This document shows positions 26,663 through 35,263 of a DNA stretch of 59,063 nt, in pieces. A program made the translations under genes and the position numbers. Origin of the DNA: an uncultured Prevotellaceae bacterium (GTDB lineage Bacteria > Bacteroidota > Bacteroidia > Bacteroidales > Bacteroidaceae); NCBI GenBank assembly GCA_902786565.1, contig CADACW010000016.1, positions 1 through 59,063 of the forward strand, given 5' to 3'. The notes beneath the pieces were generated by a model. It saw only the letters and a program-made list of their open reading frames with translations. It had not been told where the DNA came from and did no database searches. How positions within the stretch are numbered: position 1 is the stretch's first letter; each line of letters starts with the position of its first letter.

Positions 26663-29600
26663 TTACCGGCCGACCAGAATGCCTATCAGGGTGAGGATGT
26701 CGGCGATGTTCACCACGCCGTCGGCGTTGAGGTCGGCCTGTGGGGCGGTTTCCTTACCGGCAATGACGCTGAGGATAGTCGCCATGTCAGACTTGTCCAC
26801 GCTGCCATCGCCATTGACGTCGCCCGGCAGCGGCTGGGGCTGCTGGGGCGCAGGGGCTACAGTAATCCGGATGTTGTCGATTCTCATGGCACCGTAGTAG
26901 CGGCCTGCCAGATAGTAGAAGCCCTGCAAGCGTGTGCTGGTGGTGCCGGCAGGCAGGGTGTAGGTGCCTTTCTTGACGATGCCGCCTGTAGACTTCTGGG
27001 TGATGGTATAGTCTACGGTGCGCTTCTCGCCGTCCACCTTCAACAGATAGTGCTGCCAGGCATCGGTGGCCAGGTCGGCCAGGTCGGTGCTGTCGTAATT
27101 GATGGCCGCTGCCGAGCCGTTGGCCGGAATGTCGATGAAGAGCAGCGAGTGCAGGTTGGCATTGTAGCCGGCATAGCTGAACCAGTAGTTGCTCTGAGGC
27201 ACCTGGTACTTTCCGCCCTGTGTCATGACCACGAACTGCGAGCCGTCCTTGCTGCCAGCCTTCAATGCCAGGTCGAAGCTGAGCTGATAGCTGTCGTTGT
27301 CGCCTGAGGAGACGAGCGTGTAGACAGGCGTGGAGTTGACGCCACCGGGCAGACTGAACTGTATGTACTGTCCCTGCGCGGCATCGCCGGTCTGCAGGGT
27401 GAGGTCGCCACGGGTGACGCCGTTGGTGAATGCCCAAGCAGCGGCATCCTTCTGCTGCTCATAGTCCTGCTCGTAGACCGTCACGGGCTCCACGGGCATC
27501 TCCGTCACCTTGACATTGTCAATCTTCATGGACCCATAGTAGCGGCCTGCCAGATAGTAGAAGCCCTGCAAGCGTGTGCTGGTGGTGCCGGCAGGCAGGG
27601 TGTAGGTGCCTTTTGCCACCACGCTCTTGCCGCCCTTCGGTGTGACGGTATAGTCGACGGTGCGCTTCTGGCCGTCCACTTTCAGCCGATAGGTGAGCCA
27701 GCCACCGGTGGCCAGTTCGGCCGGGCTGGCACCGTCGTAGTTGAGGGCCACTGCCGAGCCATTGGCCGGAATGTCGATGAAGAGCAGCGAGTGGAGGTTG
27801 TTGTTGTGGGCAGCATAGCTGAACCACTGTGGGCTGCCGCTTGGCACATTGTAGTTGCCGCCCTCGGTCATCACCACGAACTGCGAGCCGTCTTTGTTGC
27901 CGGCAGTCAGAGCGAGGTCGAAGGTGAGCACATAACTGTCCAGTCCGCCCGACGTAGCCAGCGAATAGACAGCCGTGGAGTTGACGCTTGCGGGCAGGCT
28001 GAACTGTATGTACTGTCCCTGTGCGGCATCGCCGGTCTGCAGGGTGAGGTCGCCGCGCTGCACGCCCACGAATCGCCATGCCGTGGCATCCTTCTGCTGC
28101 TCATAGTCTTGCTCGTAGACCACGGCGCCCTCGGTGGCGGCACCCTCGCCGCTGTCGTCGCCGCCCATCAGGCTGGCGATGTAGTCGGGCAGATAGAAGC
28201 CCAGATGCGGGGGCTGGTTGTAGGCCACGTTCTGCCATGCCACTCCCATGCGATAGACGTGGTCGTGCATCAGTGTGGGCACGCGGTAGCCAGTGGGAAC
28301 ATTGGTGGTGAAGACATTGATTTTCGAGGGGTCTGTCTCGTCGAAGAATATCATTTCCTCGCGCCAGTCACCCAGGATGTCGGCCTGCAGGCAGGGCGTT
28401 CCCTTTGTGCCGTTGCAGGTGGCCGAGTTGCCTATGCTGTAGAGGTTGGTGTTGCGCTTGGGGTACATGCGGCTGTAGCCGTTGCCGTTCCACTTCTCCA
28501 GTATGGGGTGGTTGTGGTTCGATATGTCGCCGAGCAGTTCCTCCTGCAGGTCTCCGTCCCAGAAGATGCGGAAGTTGTTGATGAGCGGCCCGTATTCGGA
28601 TACCACCTCCCCCGTGGCACAGCTGCGCGTCTGGTTGTCGGCAGCCGACGAGAAGAAGCTTTCGCGGTGGTCGGCCGACACCTGTGCCGCCAGCCCGCGC
28701 CCGTTGTCCACGTCGCTGGGGCCGCCTTTGAGGAGCACCTCGCCGGTGGCGGCATCGTGCACATCCCAGGCATAGGTGCCCTTGTTCTCGTGCACGTCGA
28801 ATACTTCCAGTCCGGGTCGGTCGGGTATGAGGTCGGCCAGGTGCATGGCGTCGCCGTGTCCGAATCCGACGCCATAGAGCAGATGGCCATTGTCATCGCA
28901 TGCAGCGGAGCCCCAGATGATTTCGTCCTTTCCGTCGGCATCTACGTCGGCAATGCTGATGTTGTGGTTGCCGTTGGCGTACATGGTGGCCGAGCCCTCA
29001 CCGCTGGTGCTGCTGGCGTTGGTGTAGCTGGAGGTGCTGAAGTGGGCGTCGGTGACGCTGTAGGCCGTCTTCGAGCTGGAGCAGTGTAGCCATCGGTGCT
29101 GGAGTTTGCCTCCGCTATAGTCGACAGCCCAAAGGTATGCCCGTGTGTAGTAGCCTCTGCAGAAGATGCCGCTTGCGGTTCTGACGCCCTTGTCGAGGTG
29201 TGCCACGGCGGCGAGGTGGCGGTCGCCGCGGTTGCCGTTGGTGTCGCCCCAGAAGGAGGAGGTGGCGGGGTAGTCGTCGGCTTTTGCGTAGTTGCCTGCT
29301 CGGTTTGGGTTGTACCAGATGGTATGGCGTGCGGCGCCGGTCAGTCCGTCGAACACGGTGAGGAATTCGGGTCCGCTGAGGATGCGCCCTCCATTGTCAT
29401 AGCTGGCCGCATTGTCAGTGGCCTTGATGGTGGCATCGTCGGCAGCCGCCGAGACGTAGGCACCCTTGCCGTCCAGGGAGCCGGGAGCCGTCTTGCACAT
29501 CATCTCGGCCCGTCCGTCGCCGTCGAAGTCATAGACCATAAACTGCGTATAGTGGGCACCGGCACGGATGTTCGCACCAAGGTTCACACGCCACAGCTTC

Positions 29601-30148
29601 GTACCGTCGAGGCGGTAGCAGTCGATGATGCAGGCGGCGGAGTGACCCGTGTTGGCGTTGTCCTTGCTGTTCGACGGGTCCCACTTCACGAACAGCTCGT
29701 ACTGTCCGTCGCCGTCCACATCGCCCACCGACATGTCGTTGGGCATATATTGGTAGTTGCTGCCGGCGGCTGGTCGGTCCAGGCTGATGCTGACATACAT
29801 ATCGCTCCAGGCGTGGACGGCGGCAGCTGTCTCCAGCACTTCGCCGTCAAGCCGGGCCACCACGGCATAGCTGTCAGAGGCCTGTCCGCCGTTGTCCTGA
29901 TAGCTGGTTGCGCTGGCCAGCCGACTGGCAATGACGGTGCCGTTGCGCACCACGTCGAAGGTCACGTCCTTGTGGTCAGTGCCCAGCAGTCGCCAGCTGA
30001 CGAAGCGTCCGCCGTTCTGTCCGGGGGTGACCACGATGCCACGGTCCAGCCGCTCCATCTGTTCTGCAGGTGTCTGCCATCGCGAACCGGCGGTGGCGGC
30101 AGTGATGCCGCCCCAAGCGAGAAAAGCCGTAAGGAGAAGTTTTGTCAT
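26663..30148 (-). CDS. B8: family-11 rhamnogalacturonan lyase with duplicated C-terminal domain and dockerin-like tail
   Basis: An 1161-aa secreted enzyme, signal peptide ending TAATAG. An N-terminal Fn3-like module (~22-115) with MERLDRGIVVTPGQNGGRFV leads into the PL11 eight-bladed propeller (~116-660), with Ca-binding-type DGDGQYELFVKWDPSNSKDN and DYPATSSFWGDTNGNRGDRH. PL11 enzymes cleave the rhamnogalacturonan-I backbone by beta-elimination. Two tandem copies of a ~200-aa beta domain follow (from ~673 and ~886), alike down to long identical DNA stretches. The tail (~1108 on) has two dockerin-like Ca loops, DVNGDGSVDKSD and DLNADGVVNIAD. It lies 166 nt after B7, with repeat copy 2 in its leader, and points to pectin as substrate for module B. 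Confidence 0.9.
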   Translation of the reverse strand: MTKLLLTAFLAWGGITAATAGSRWQTPAEQMERLDRGIVVTPGQNGGRFVSWRLLGTDHKDVTFDVVRNGTVIASRLASATSYQDNGGQASDSYAVVARLDGEVLETAAAVHAWSDMYVSISLDRPAAGSNYQYMPNDMSVGDVDGDGQYELFVKWDPSNSKDNANTGHSAACIIDCYRLDGTKLWRVNLGANIRAGAHYTQFMVYDFDGDGRAEMMCKTAPGSLDGKGAYVSAAADDATIKATDNAASYDNGGRILSGPEFLTVFDGLTGAARHTIWYNPNRAGNYAKADDYPATSSFWGDTNGNRGDRHLAAVAHLDKGVRTASGIFCRGYYTRAYLWAVDYSGGKLQHRWLHCSSSKTAYSVTDAHFSTSSYTNASSTSGEGSATMYANGNHNISIADVDADGKDEIIWGSAACDDNGHLLYGVGFGHGDAMHLADLIPDRPGLEVFDVHENKGTYAWDVHDAATGEVLLKGGPSDVDNGRGLAAQVSADHRESFFSSAADNQTRSCATGEVVSEYGPLINNFRIFWDGDLQEELLGDISNHNHPILEKWNGNGYSRMYPKRNTNLYSIGNSATCNGTKGTPCLQADILGDWREEMIFFDETDPSKINVFTTNVPTGYRVPTLMHDHVYRMGVAWQNVAYNQPPHLGFYLPDYIASLMGGDDSGEGAATEGAVVYEQDYEQQKDATAWRFVGVQRGDLTLQTGDAAQGQYIQFSLPASVNSTAVYSLATSGGLDSYVLTFDLALTAGNKDGSQFVVMTEGGNYNVPSGSPQWFSYAAHNNNLHSLLFIDIPANGSAVALNYDGASPAELATGGWLTYRLKVDGQKRTVDYTVTPKGGKSVVAKGTYTLPAGTTSTRLQGFYYLAGRYYGSMKIDNVKVTEMPVEPVTVYEQDYEQQKDAAAWAFTNGVTRGDLTLQTGDAAQGQYIQFSLPGGVNSTPVYTLVSSGDNDSYQLSFDLALKAGSKDGSQFVVMTQGGKYQVPQSNYWFSYAGYNANLHSLLFIDIPANGSAAAINYDSTDLADLATDAWQHYLLKVDGEKRTVDYTITQKSTGGIVKKGTYTLPAGTTSTRLQGFYYLAGRYYGAMRIDNIRITVAPAPQQPQPLPGDVNGDGSVDKSDMATILSVIAGKETAPQADLNADGVVNIADILTLIGILVGR

Positions 30149-30209
30149 TGGTCTGAGATTTAAGTGTTAATAAATCAGGTTAGCTTGAAGTCCGGTTTAC
30201 CCCCCCTTA

Positions 30210-30278
30210 GAGATAAGTGCCACTTATCTCGGAGATAAGTGCCTTTTATCTCGGAGATAAGTGGCACTTATCTCTGAG
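30210..30278. repeat. Dispersed 22-nt-unit palindromic repeat, copy 2
   Basis: Three 22-nt units with cores GTGCCAC, AAAGGCAC and GTGGCAC between GAGATAA and TTATCTC. It is preceded by a C-run (TTTACCCCCCC) as in copies 1 and 3. It sits in the 166-nt gap between SusD B7 and the lyase, so it would be in the leader of the lyase message. The extended right flank of copies 1 and 3 is not present. Confidence 0.85.
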
Positions 30279-30314
30279 CGCCCCTCATCACGAATTTCAA
30301 AAGACCGTGAAGAT

Positions 30315-32051
30315 TCAGAGGGACACCCAGTAGGCGCCGTCGAGGATGCGGGCACGGACGGTGGCAGCAAGGGCCTCGTCGGTGTACTTGGGGCAGACGC
30401 GGTCGGCCACGATTTCGGGGTCGGCATAGCGGACAGCCATGCGGTTCATCATGGGATAGACCTTTCCCTCGCCTGCAAACTCAAGCATGGCCTCGTCGAG
30501 CAGGGCGAGGTCGTTGAAGCGGAGGGTGCCTGCCTCGCCCAGCTCGCGGATATTGTCCTTCAGAGGCCGCACGGTGAGACCGAAGCAGCCCCGTATGCCC
30601 ATCGAGGGATATTTGCGGGTGCCGTAGTTGGCGGTGCCGGTCCAGTCACACTTTGTGGGGTCGATGGTGCTGGCAAATCCCTCCCACTCTGCCTTTTCGG
30701 GGTTGAAGCAGTCGTCGGTCTCACCGGCCTTCACGCCCGTATTGAGCACGGCATTGAGGGCGATGAAACGCTTCAGGTGGTTCAGGGCCTCGCAGAGCAT
30801 GAGGTGGTACTGCGTGGCGCGATAGATGAAGATGTGGCAGTCGTCCTGATAGGCGTTCACTCGGACTGAGCTGCCAACAGGGCGGAACTTGGCGAGATAG
30901 GGCTGACCACTGGCAGACTGTCCGAAGCAGCACTTGTAGCGGGTGTCGTTGATGGAAGAGCCGGGGTTGAACTGCGAATCGAGGAAGCGGTCGATGCCTG
31001 CCTGCGAGGGCCGCAGGAGATACTTGTTGGGGTACTCATTGGAGAAATGGCGCAACAGGGTGTTGGTCTGGTTGTGCGTATAGTCGTAGATGATGGCGCT
31101 GACGGCCTCGTAGGGGTAAGGCTGTGCGTTGTTCCAGATGGGCGAATAGTGTCCCGGTGTGGCACCGGAGGGGAGCCAGTAGACGTTGGAGCCGGGGTCG
31201 CTGGCCACGTTAATCTGCTTGCCGAGGGCGGCAAGGAGCAGGTCGGCAGCCTCCTTGTAGGCGGCGGTGGCGTCGGTTTTCTTGGCATCGAGGAGAGCGC
31301 CCTTCCAGAGCAGCAGCTCGGCGCGCAGACCGGCGTAGGCCGGCACGATGTAGTTCCACTTGCGGTACTGGCTGCTGGCCAGCTCCACGGTGTGCGAGGG
31401 GTCGAGCCACTCATACCAGTTGATTTCCAGGTTCGACGCCACGCCGTAGCACCCCTCGTCGAGGGTGGCGAGGCACTTGTCGATGAGCTGTTCGAGGGGC
31501 AAGGACTGGAACTTGTCGCTCTGTCCGATGCTTTCGACCTTTGTGATGGGGTCGTCGAACCAGACGGCGCTGCCATAGATTTCGGCCATCGTCTTGTAAA
31601 CCCACACTTTTACGCGGAGGGTGCTGCTGACGAGTGCCTGCCAGGCGTCGGTGTCCACATTGGGGCTGTTGCGGTATCGCGCCATGTTCTGCAGATAGTC
31701 GTTGCAGGCTATGATGACCTCGTAGTAGCCCTGCGGACTGGCGTAGGCGTTGTCCTTGAGGTTCTGGTCGTACTGGTAGAGTGCTATGAGTTCGCTCGCC
31801 GATTCGGGTGAAGGCTCAATCAGCTCTCCGCGAGGCTCGGTGAGCAGTATCTCCTTGTCGCCCACCTGCTGCAGTCGGGTCATGATGCCGAGGAAGCCGG
31901 TGTACATCTCTGTATTGCTGGAATAGCCGTCCTCGCCGCTGAACTCATCGTCGGTAGTGGGGTCGTAGAAGTCGGAGCAGGCGGTTGTTTCTGCGCAAAT
32001 TGTGCAGACTACGAGACAGCCAATGAACAGTTTGATTATCTTGGTATTCAT
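30315..32051 (-). CDS. B7: SusD/RagB-type surface lipoprotein, second of module B
   Basis: A 578-aa SusD-like lipoprotein (lipobox TTAC, Cys25). It belongs to the same subtype as A7: both have an Arg-Gly-(Asp/Glu)-Leu-(Val/Ile)-Glu-Pro motif near residue 75 (here RGELIEPSPESAS). The late signature is degenerate (EAMLEFAGEGKVYPMMNRMA in place of the usual F-GxRWxDL). Expected lid of the B6 channel, 38 nt upstream. Its first ~75 bases strongly resemble those of A5, a FAS1 protein, although the mature proteins are unrelated. Confidence 0.88.
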   Translation of the reverse strand: MNTKIIKLFIGCLVVCTICAETTACSDFYDPTTDDEFSGEDGYSSNTEMYTGFLGIMTRLQQVGDKEILLTEPRGELIEPSPESASELIALYQYDQNLKDNAYASPQGYYEVIIACNDYLQNMARYRNSPNVDTDAWQALVSSTLRVKVWVYKTMAEIYGSAVWFDDPITKVESIGQSDKFQSLPLEQLIDKCLATLDEGCYGVASNLEINWYEWLDPSHTVELASSQYRKWNYIVPAYAGLRAELLLWKGALLDAKKTDATAAYKEAADLLLAALGKQINVASDPGSNVYWLPSGATPGHYSPIWNNAQPYPYEAVSAIIYDYTHNQTNTLLRHFSNEYPNKYLLRPSQAGIDRFLDSQFNPGSSINDTRYKCCFGQSASGQPYLAKFRPVGSSVRVNAYQDDCHIFIYRATQYHLMLCEALNHLKRFIALNAVLNTGVKAGETDDCFNPEKAEWEGFASTIDPTKCDWTGTANYGTRKYPSMGIRGCFGLTVRPLKDNIRELGEAGTLRFNDLALLDEAMLEFAGEGKVYPMMNRMAVRYADPEIVADRVCPKYTDEALAATVRARILDGAYWVSL

Positions 32052-32089
32052 ATTGTTGTTGTTTTATTATTAGAGGAGAGAGAGAAGGC

Positions 32090-35000
32090 TTAGAACCTGA
32101 GCTGTACGCCCACCTTGACGGAGCGCGGTGCAGTGGCCTTGGCATAATCGACGCCCTGCATGAGCGGGCTGTAGCTGAAGGCGAACTCCGGGTCGAGTCC
32201 GAGGTACTTGGTGAATGTGAACAGATTCTGTGCGGTGACGAAGGCCGTTCCGCCCTGGATGAAGTTCCAGAGGGGCTTCTGCCATGTGTAGCTGAACGTA
32301 ACATCGCGCAGCTTCAGGTAGCTGGCGTCCTCAATGAAGCGGTCGCTGAAGCTGTCATTGCCCACTCGGTCAGACCATCGCACTCGGGGCATGTCGGTCT
32401 GCTGCCCCTCCATGAGCCAGCGGCGGTTGACCGACTGGGCCTGGTTGGCGAAGTCGCTGCCGCTCTCAGTGATGCGCCGCACGGCGTTGTAGGCATCGTT
32501 GCCAAGGCTGTAGGCAAAGGTCAGGTCGAGCGCGAACTGGCGGTACTCCACCCTTGTGAAGAACGAGCCGTAGAGGTCGGGCGTGGCCGAGCCGATGAGC
32601 TGGCGGTCGACGGCGTCGATGAGGTGGTCGCCATTGGTGTCGGCAAAGTGCATGTCACCGGCTCCAAAGCTCTTGCCATTGGCCATGAGGTTAGCGGCCT
32701 CGGCCTCTGCCGTAGTGGCGAACACCCCCTGTGACTTCAGTCCGTAGAACGAATAGGGGTTTTCGCCTTTGCGTGTGATAATCTGTGCGCCGTCGTCGAG
32801 CGTGTTGACGATTTCGTCAAGGTCGCCGAGCGACTTCACCTTGTTCTTCAGCGTAGTCAGGTTGCCGCCCAAGGTCCAGCGCACGTCCTTGGTATAGACG
32901 GGCGAGAAGGCCAGCGTCAGCTCCAAGCCCTTCGACTCCATCTCAGCATCGTTGCTGTAGTAGGGGCTGCTGCCCAGGATGGCGGTGCGCTCTCCCGAAA
33001 TGAGCACGTTGGTGGCGCGGGTGTTGTAGTAGCCTACGCCGAGGTGCAGTCGGTTGCGCAGCAGCGAAGTCTCCATCCCGACGTTGAAGGTGCGGTCACG
33101 CTCGGCCTTCAGGTTGGTGTTAGGCACGTTGGCACGCACCAGTCCGGCAATGGTCTGGTAGGGGTTCGACGTATAGTAGTACTTGCCATACTTGGAGGAG
33201 AAGCGGCTGTTGCCCGTCCACCCGATGTTGGCATAGAGGTCGAGCCGGTCTATCCAGTCGACCTTGTTCAGCGGTGCCAGCTGCTTGGCAATCAGCACCA
33301 CGTCGGCGGCGGGATAGAGCGACATGCGTGCGGCGTCCTTTCCCACGCTGCTGGCCCCGTCGAGCGATGCTGTCAGCCCTGCCTTCACAACGTTGTTGAA
33401 GGTATAGTCGGCATGGGCGAAGAAGCTGTTCCAGTTCCACTTGTTGTTATAGCCGGAGAAATACTTGCCCAGCGTCTGAGCGTCGCCCAGGGTCTGGTAG
33501 AAGTCGTTGTTCGAGTTGCGTCCGAACCCGGCGTCATATTCGTAGTTGGTGGTGAGTGCTTGCCATCCGGCGTTGAGATGCAGGATGGAGGAGTGCAGTT
33601 TGAGCTGGTATGCGGCATTGAGGTTGAAGTACATGTTGAAGGTGTGGTTTGTTCCGACGCGGATGGTGTTGTCGGCCTGGCCGTACTGGTCGAAGAGCGG
33701 CACAACGTCCTCGTTGTTCTTTCCGGGGATGAAAGCCTCCTCCTGGTTATAGTTGTAATACATGCCCACGATGCCGTTCAGCGTGAGATTGCGCAGCGGT
33801 TTGTAGATGAGCTGTATCTTGGTGTTCATGTCGTACTGTCGGTTCTTGCCCGTCATTGTGCTGACCAGCGACACGGGGTTCGACACGTAGAAGTCGCTGT
33901 TGTCGATGGCCCCGAAGCGGTAGCTGGCATAGTCGCTGATGAGGTTGCCGTACATGTCGCTCTGGTAGGGACTGAGCAGGGGTGCCCGTCGGTAGGCGGC
34001 CAGCAGGGGGTTGGTCTCTCGGCTGATGCCCTGCTCCTGATACTGTCCTTTGAGGTAGGCCGTGTTGATGTTGGCACGAATCTCCACCTGTTTGCTGACC
34101 AGCACCGACGCATTGATTTGTGCCTGGTAGCGGTCGCTGTAGGTATTCTTGAGCGTACCGTTGTCGCCCAGATAGCCCAGTGATATGTTGTACTTGGCGA
34201 TGTTGTCGCCTCCCTCCACCCGGAAGAGATAGTCCATCGAAGTGCTGTTGCGGTAGATTTCGTCCTGCCAGTCGGTGTCGTACTGGTAGAGGTAGGACTT
34301 GTTGGCCTGTGGGTCGGAGAGGAAGTTGAAGTCGTTGAAGAAAGCCTCCATGTTGGGATAGTAGGTGAGGCCCATGTCCGAGAGGTAGTTCTTATACTCC
34401 GTAGCCCCCATCATTGGTATGCGTTTCGAGTTCCAGTTGGTGCCGACGATGGCCGAGAAGGAGATACGGGTGTCCATGTCGGTGGCGCTGGCCTGGTCGG
34501 TCTCAATCATGATGACGCCATTGCTGCCCATCGAGCCGTAGGCTGCCGCCTCGCTGCCCTTGAGGACGGTGATGTTGCGAATGTCCTGCACATTGAGTGC
34601 CTGGAAGAAGGAGCGGGAGTAGCCGCCCACTATCTGGCTGAGGTTGCCGTCGGGCAGATAGGGCACACCATTGATGACGATGAGCGGTGCATTGTCGGCC
34701 ACGAGTGAGCGCACACCGCGCAGTTGCATAAAGGCTCCCTCGCCGGTCATGCCACTCTTGTTCACCACCTGCAGTCCGGCCACCTCGCCACGCAGGGCAT
34801 TGTCCACGGACAGCGCACCAAGGGCGAAGTCCTTACGGCTGACGTTGGACGCCGAGGGTTGACGGACGGATGCTACCCCTTCTGAACTGGCGGCAAAGGG
34901 GGTGACGACGGTCTCGTTGTAGCGGCTGCGGTCGGTCTCCACCATATAGACATTCAGCTCGTCAGCGTCACTCAGCCATACCACTCGCTGGAAGAACCCG

Positions 35001-35221
35001 TCGTGCCACACGGTGAGCGGCTGGCCTTTCTGCACTCCGTCGAGGGTGAAGGTGCCGTCGGCGCCGGAGCGCACCGTCTCACGGCCCGGGCAACTGATGA
35101 CCGCATCGGCCACCGGCTCTCCGGCTGAAGTCAGCACATGGCCCCGAAGCGTCTGCGCCCCTGCGGGGCTAAATGAGAAATGAAAAATGAGAAATGAGAG
35201 ATATACAAGTAGTCGTTTCAT
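32090..35221 (-). CDS. B6: SusC/RagA-type TonB-dependent outer-membrane channel
   Basis: A 1043-aa SusC-like channel. Signal peptide (core YLSFLIFHFSFS, from TTCTCAT-type heptamers), a short regulatory-like beta domain (LRGHVLTSAGEPVADAVISC), a plug with MQLRGVRSLVADNAPLIVIN and DIRNITVLKGSEAAAYGSMG, then the barrel, ending in VGVQLRF. The plug signature KGSEAAAYG departs from the usual KDASATAIYG, as does A6, so A6 and B6 form one subtype and A2/B2 another. Pairs with B7. It lies 42 nt after B5. Confidence 0.93.
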   Translation of the reverse strand: MKRLLVYLSFLIFHFSFSPAGAQTLRGHVLTSAGEPVADAVISCPGRETVRSGADGTFTLDGVQKGQPLTVWHDGFFQRVVWLSDADELNVYMVETDRSRYNETVVTPFAASSEGVASVRQPSASNVSRKDFALGALSVDNALRGEVAGLQVVNKSGMTGEGAFMQLRGVRSLVADNAPLIVINGVPYLPDGNLSQIVGGYSRSFFQALNVQDIRNITVLKGSEAAAYGSMGSNGVIMIETDQASATDMDTRISFSAIVGTNWNSKRIPMMGATEYKNYLSDMGLTYYPNMEAFFNDFNFLSDPQANKSYLYQYDTDWQDEIYRNSTSMDYLFRVEGGDNIAKYNISLGYLGDNGTLKNTYSDRYQAQINASVLVSKQVEIRANINTAYLKGQYQEQGISRETNPLLAAYRRAPLLSPYQSDMYGNLISDYASYRFGAIDNSDFYVSNPVSLVSTMTGKNRQYDMNTKIQLIYKPLRNLTLNGIVGMYYNYNQEEAFIPGKNNEDVVPLFDQYGQADNTIRVGTNHTFNMYFNLNAAYQLKLHSSILHLNAGWQALTTNYEYDAGFGRNSNNDFYQTLGDAQTLGKYFSGYNNKWNWNSFFAHADYTFNNVVKAGLTASLDGASSVGKDAARMSLYPAADVVLIAKQLAPLNKVDWIDRLDLYANIGWTGNSRFSSKYGKYYYTSNPYQTIAGLVRANVPNTNLKAERDRTFNVGMETSLLRNRLHLGVGYYNTRATNVLISGERTAILGSSPYYSNDAEMESKGLELTLAFSPVYTKDVRWTLGGNLTTLKNKVKSLGDLDEIVNTLDDGAQIITRKGENPYSFYGLKSQGVFATTAEAEAANLMANGKSFGAGDMHFADTNGDHLIDAVDRQLIGSATPDLYGSFFTRVEYRQFALDLTFAYSLGNDAYNAVRRITESGSDFANQAQSVNRRWLMEGQQTDMPRVRWSDRVGNDSFSDRFIEDASYLKLRDVTFSYTWQKPLWNFIQGGTAFVTAQNLFTFTKYLGLDPEFAFSYSPLMQGVDYAKATAPRSVKVGVQLRF
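35168..35205 (-). repeat. Heptamer array encoding the signal-peptide core of B6
   Basis: The plus strand reads AAATGAG, AAATGAA, AAATGAG, AAATGAG, AGATATA. On the coding strand this gives the hydrophobic stretch SFLIFHFSF. Confidence 0.75.
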
Positions 35222-35263
35222 AATTTTCGATTTTCAGAGGTGAGAGCAAACAATTTTCAATCT

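Noticed and set aside
26663-30148. Cellulosome component
   Set aside because: The dockerin-like tail alone is not evidence; no scaffoldin or cohesin is present in the window.
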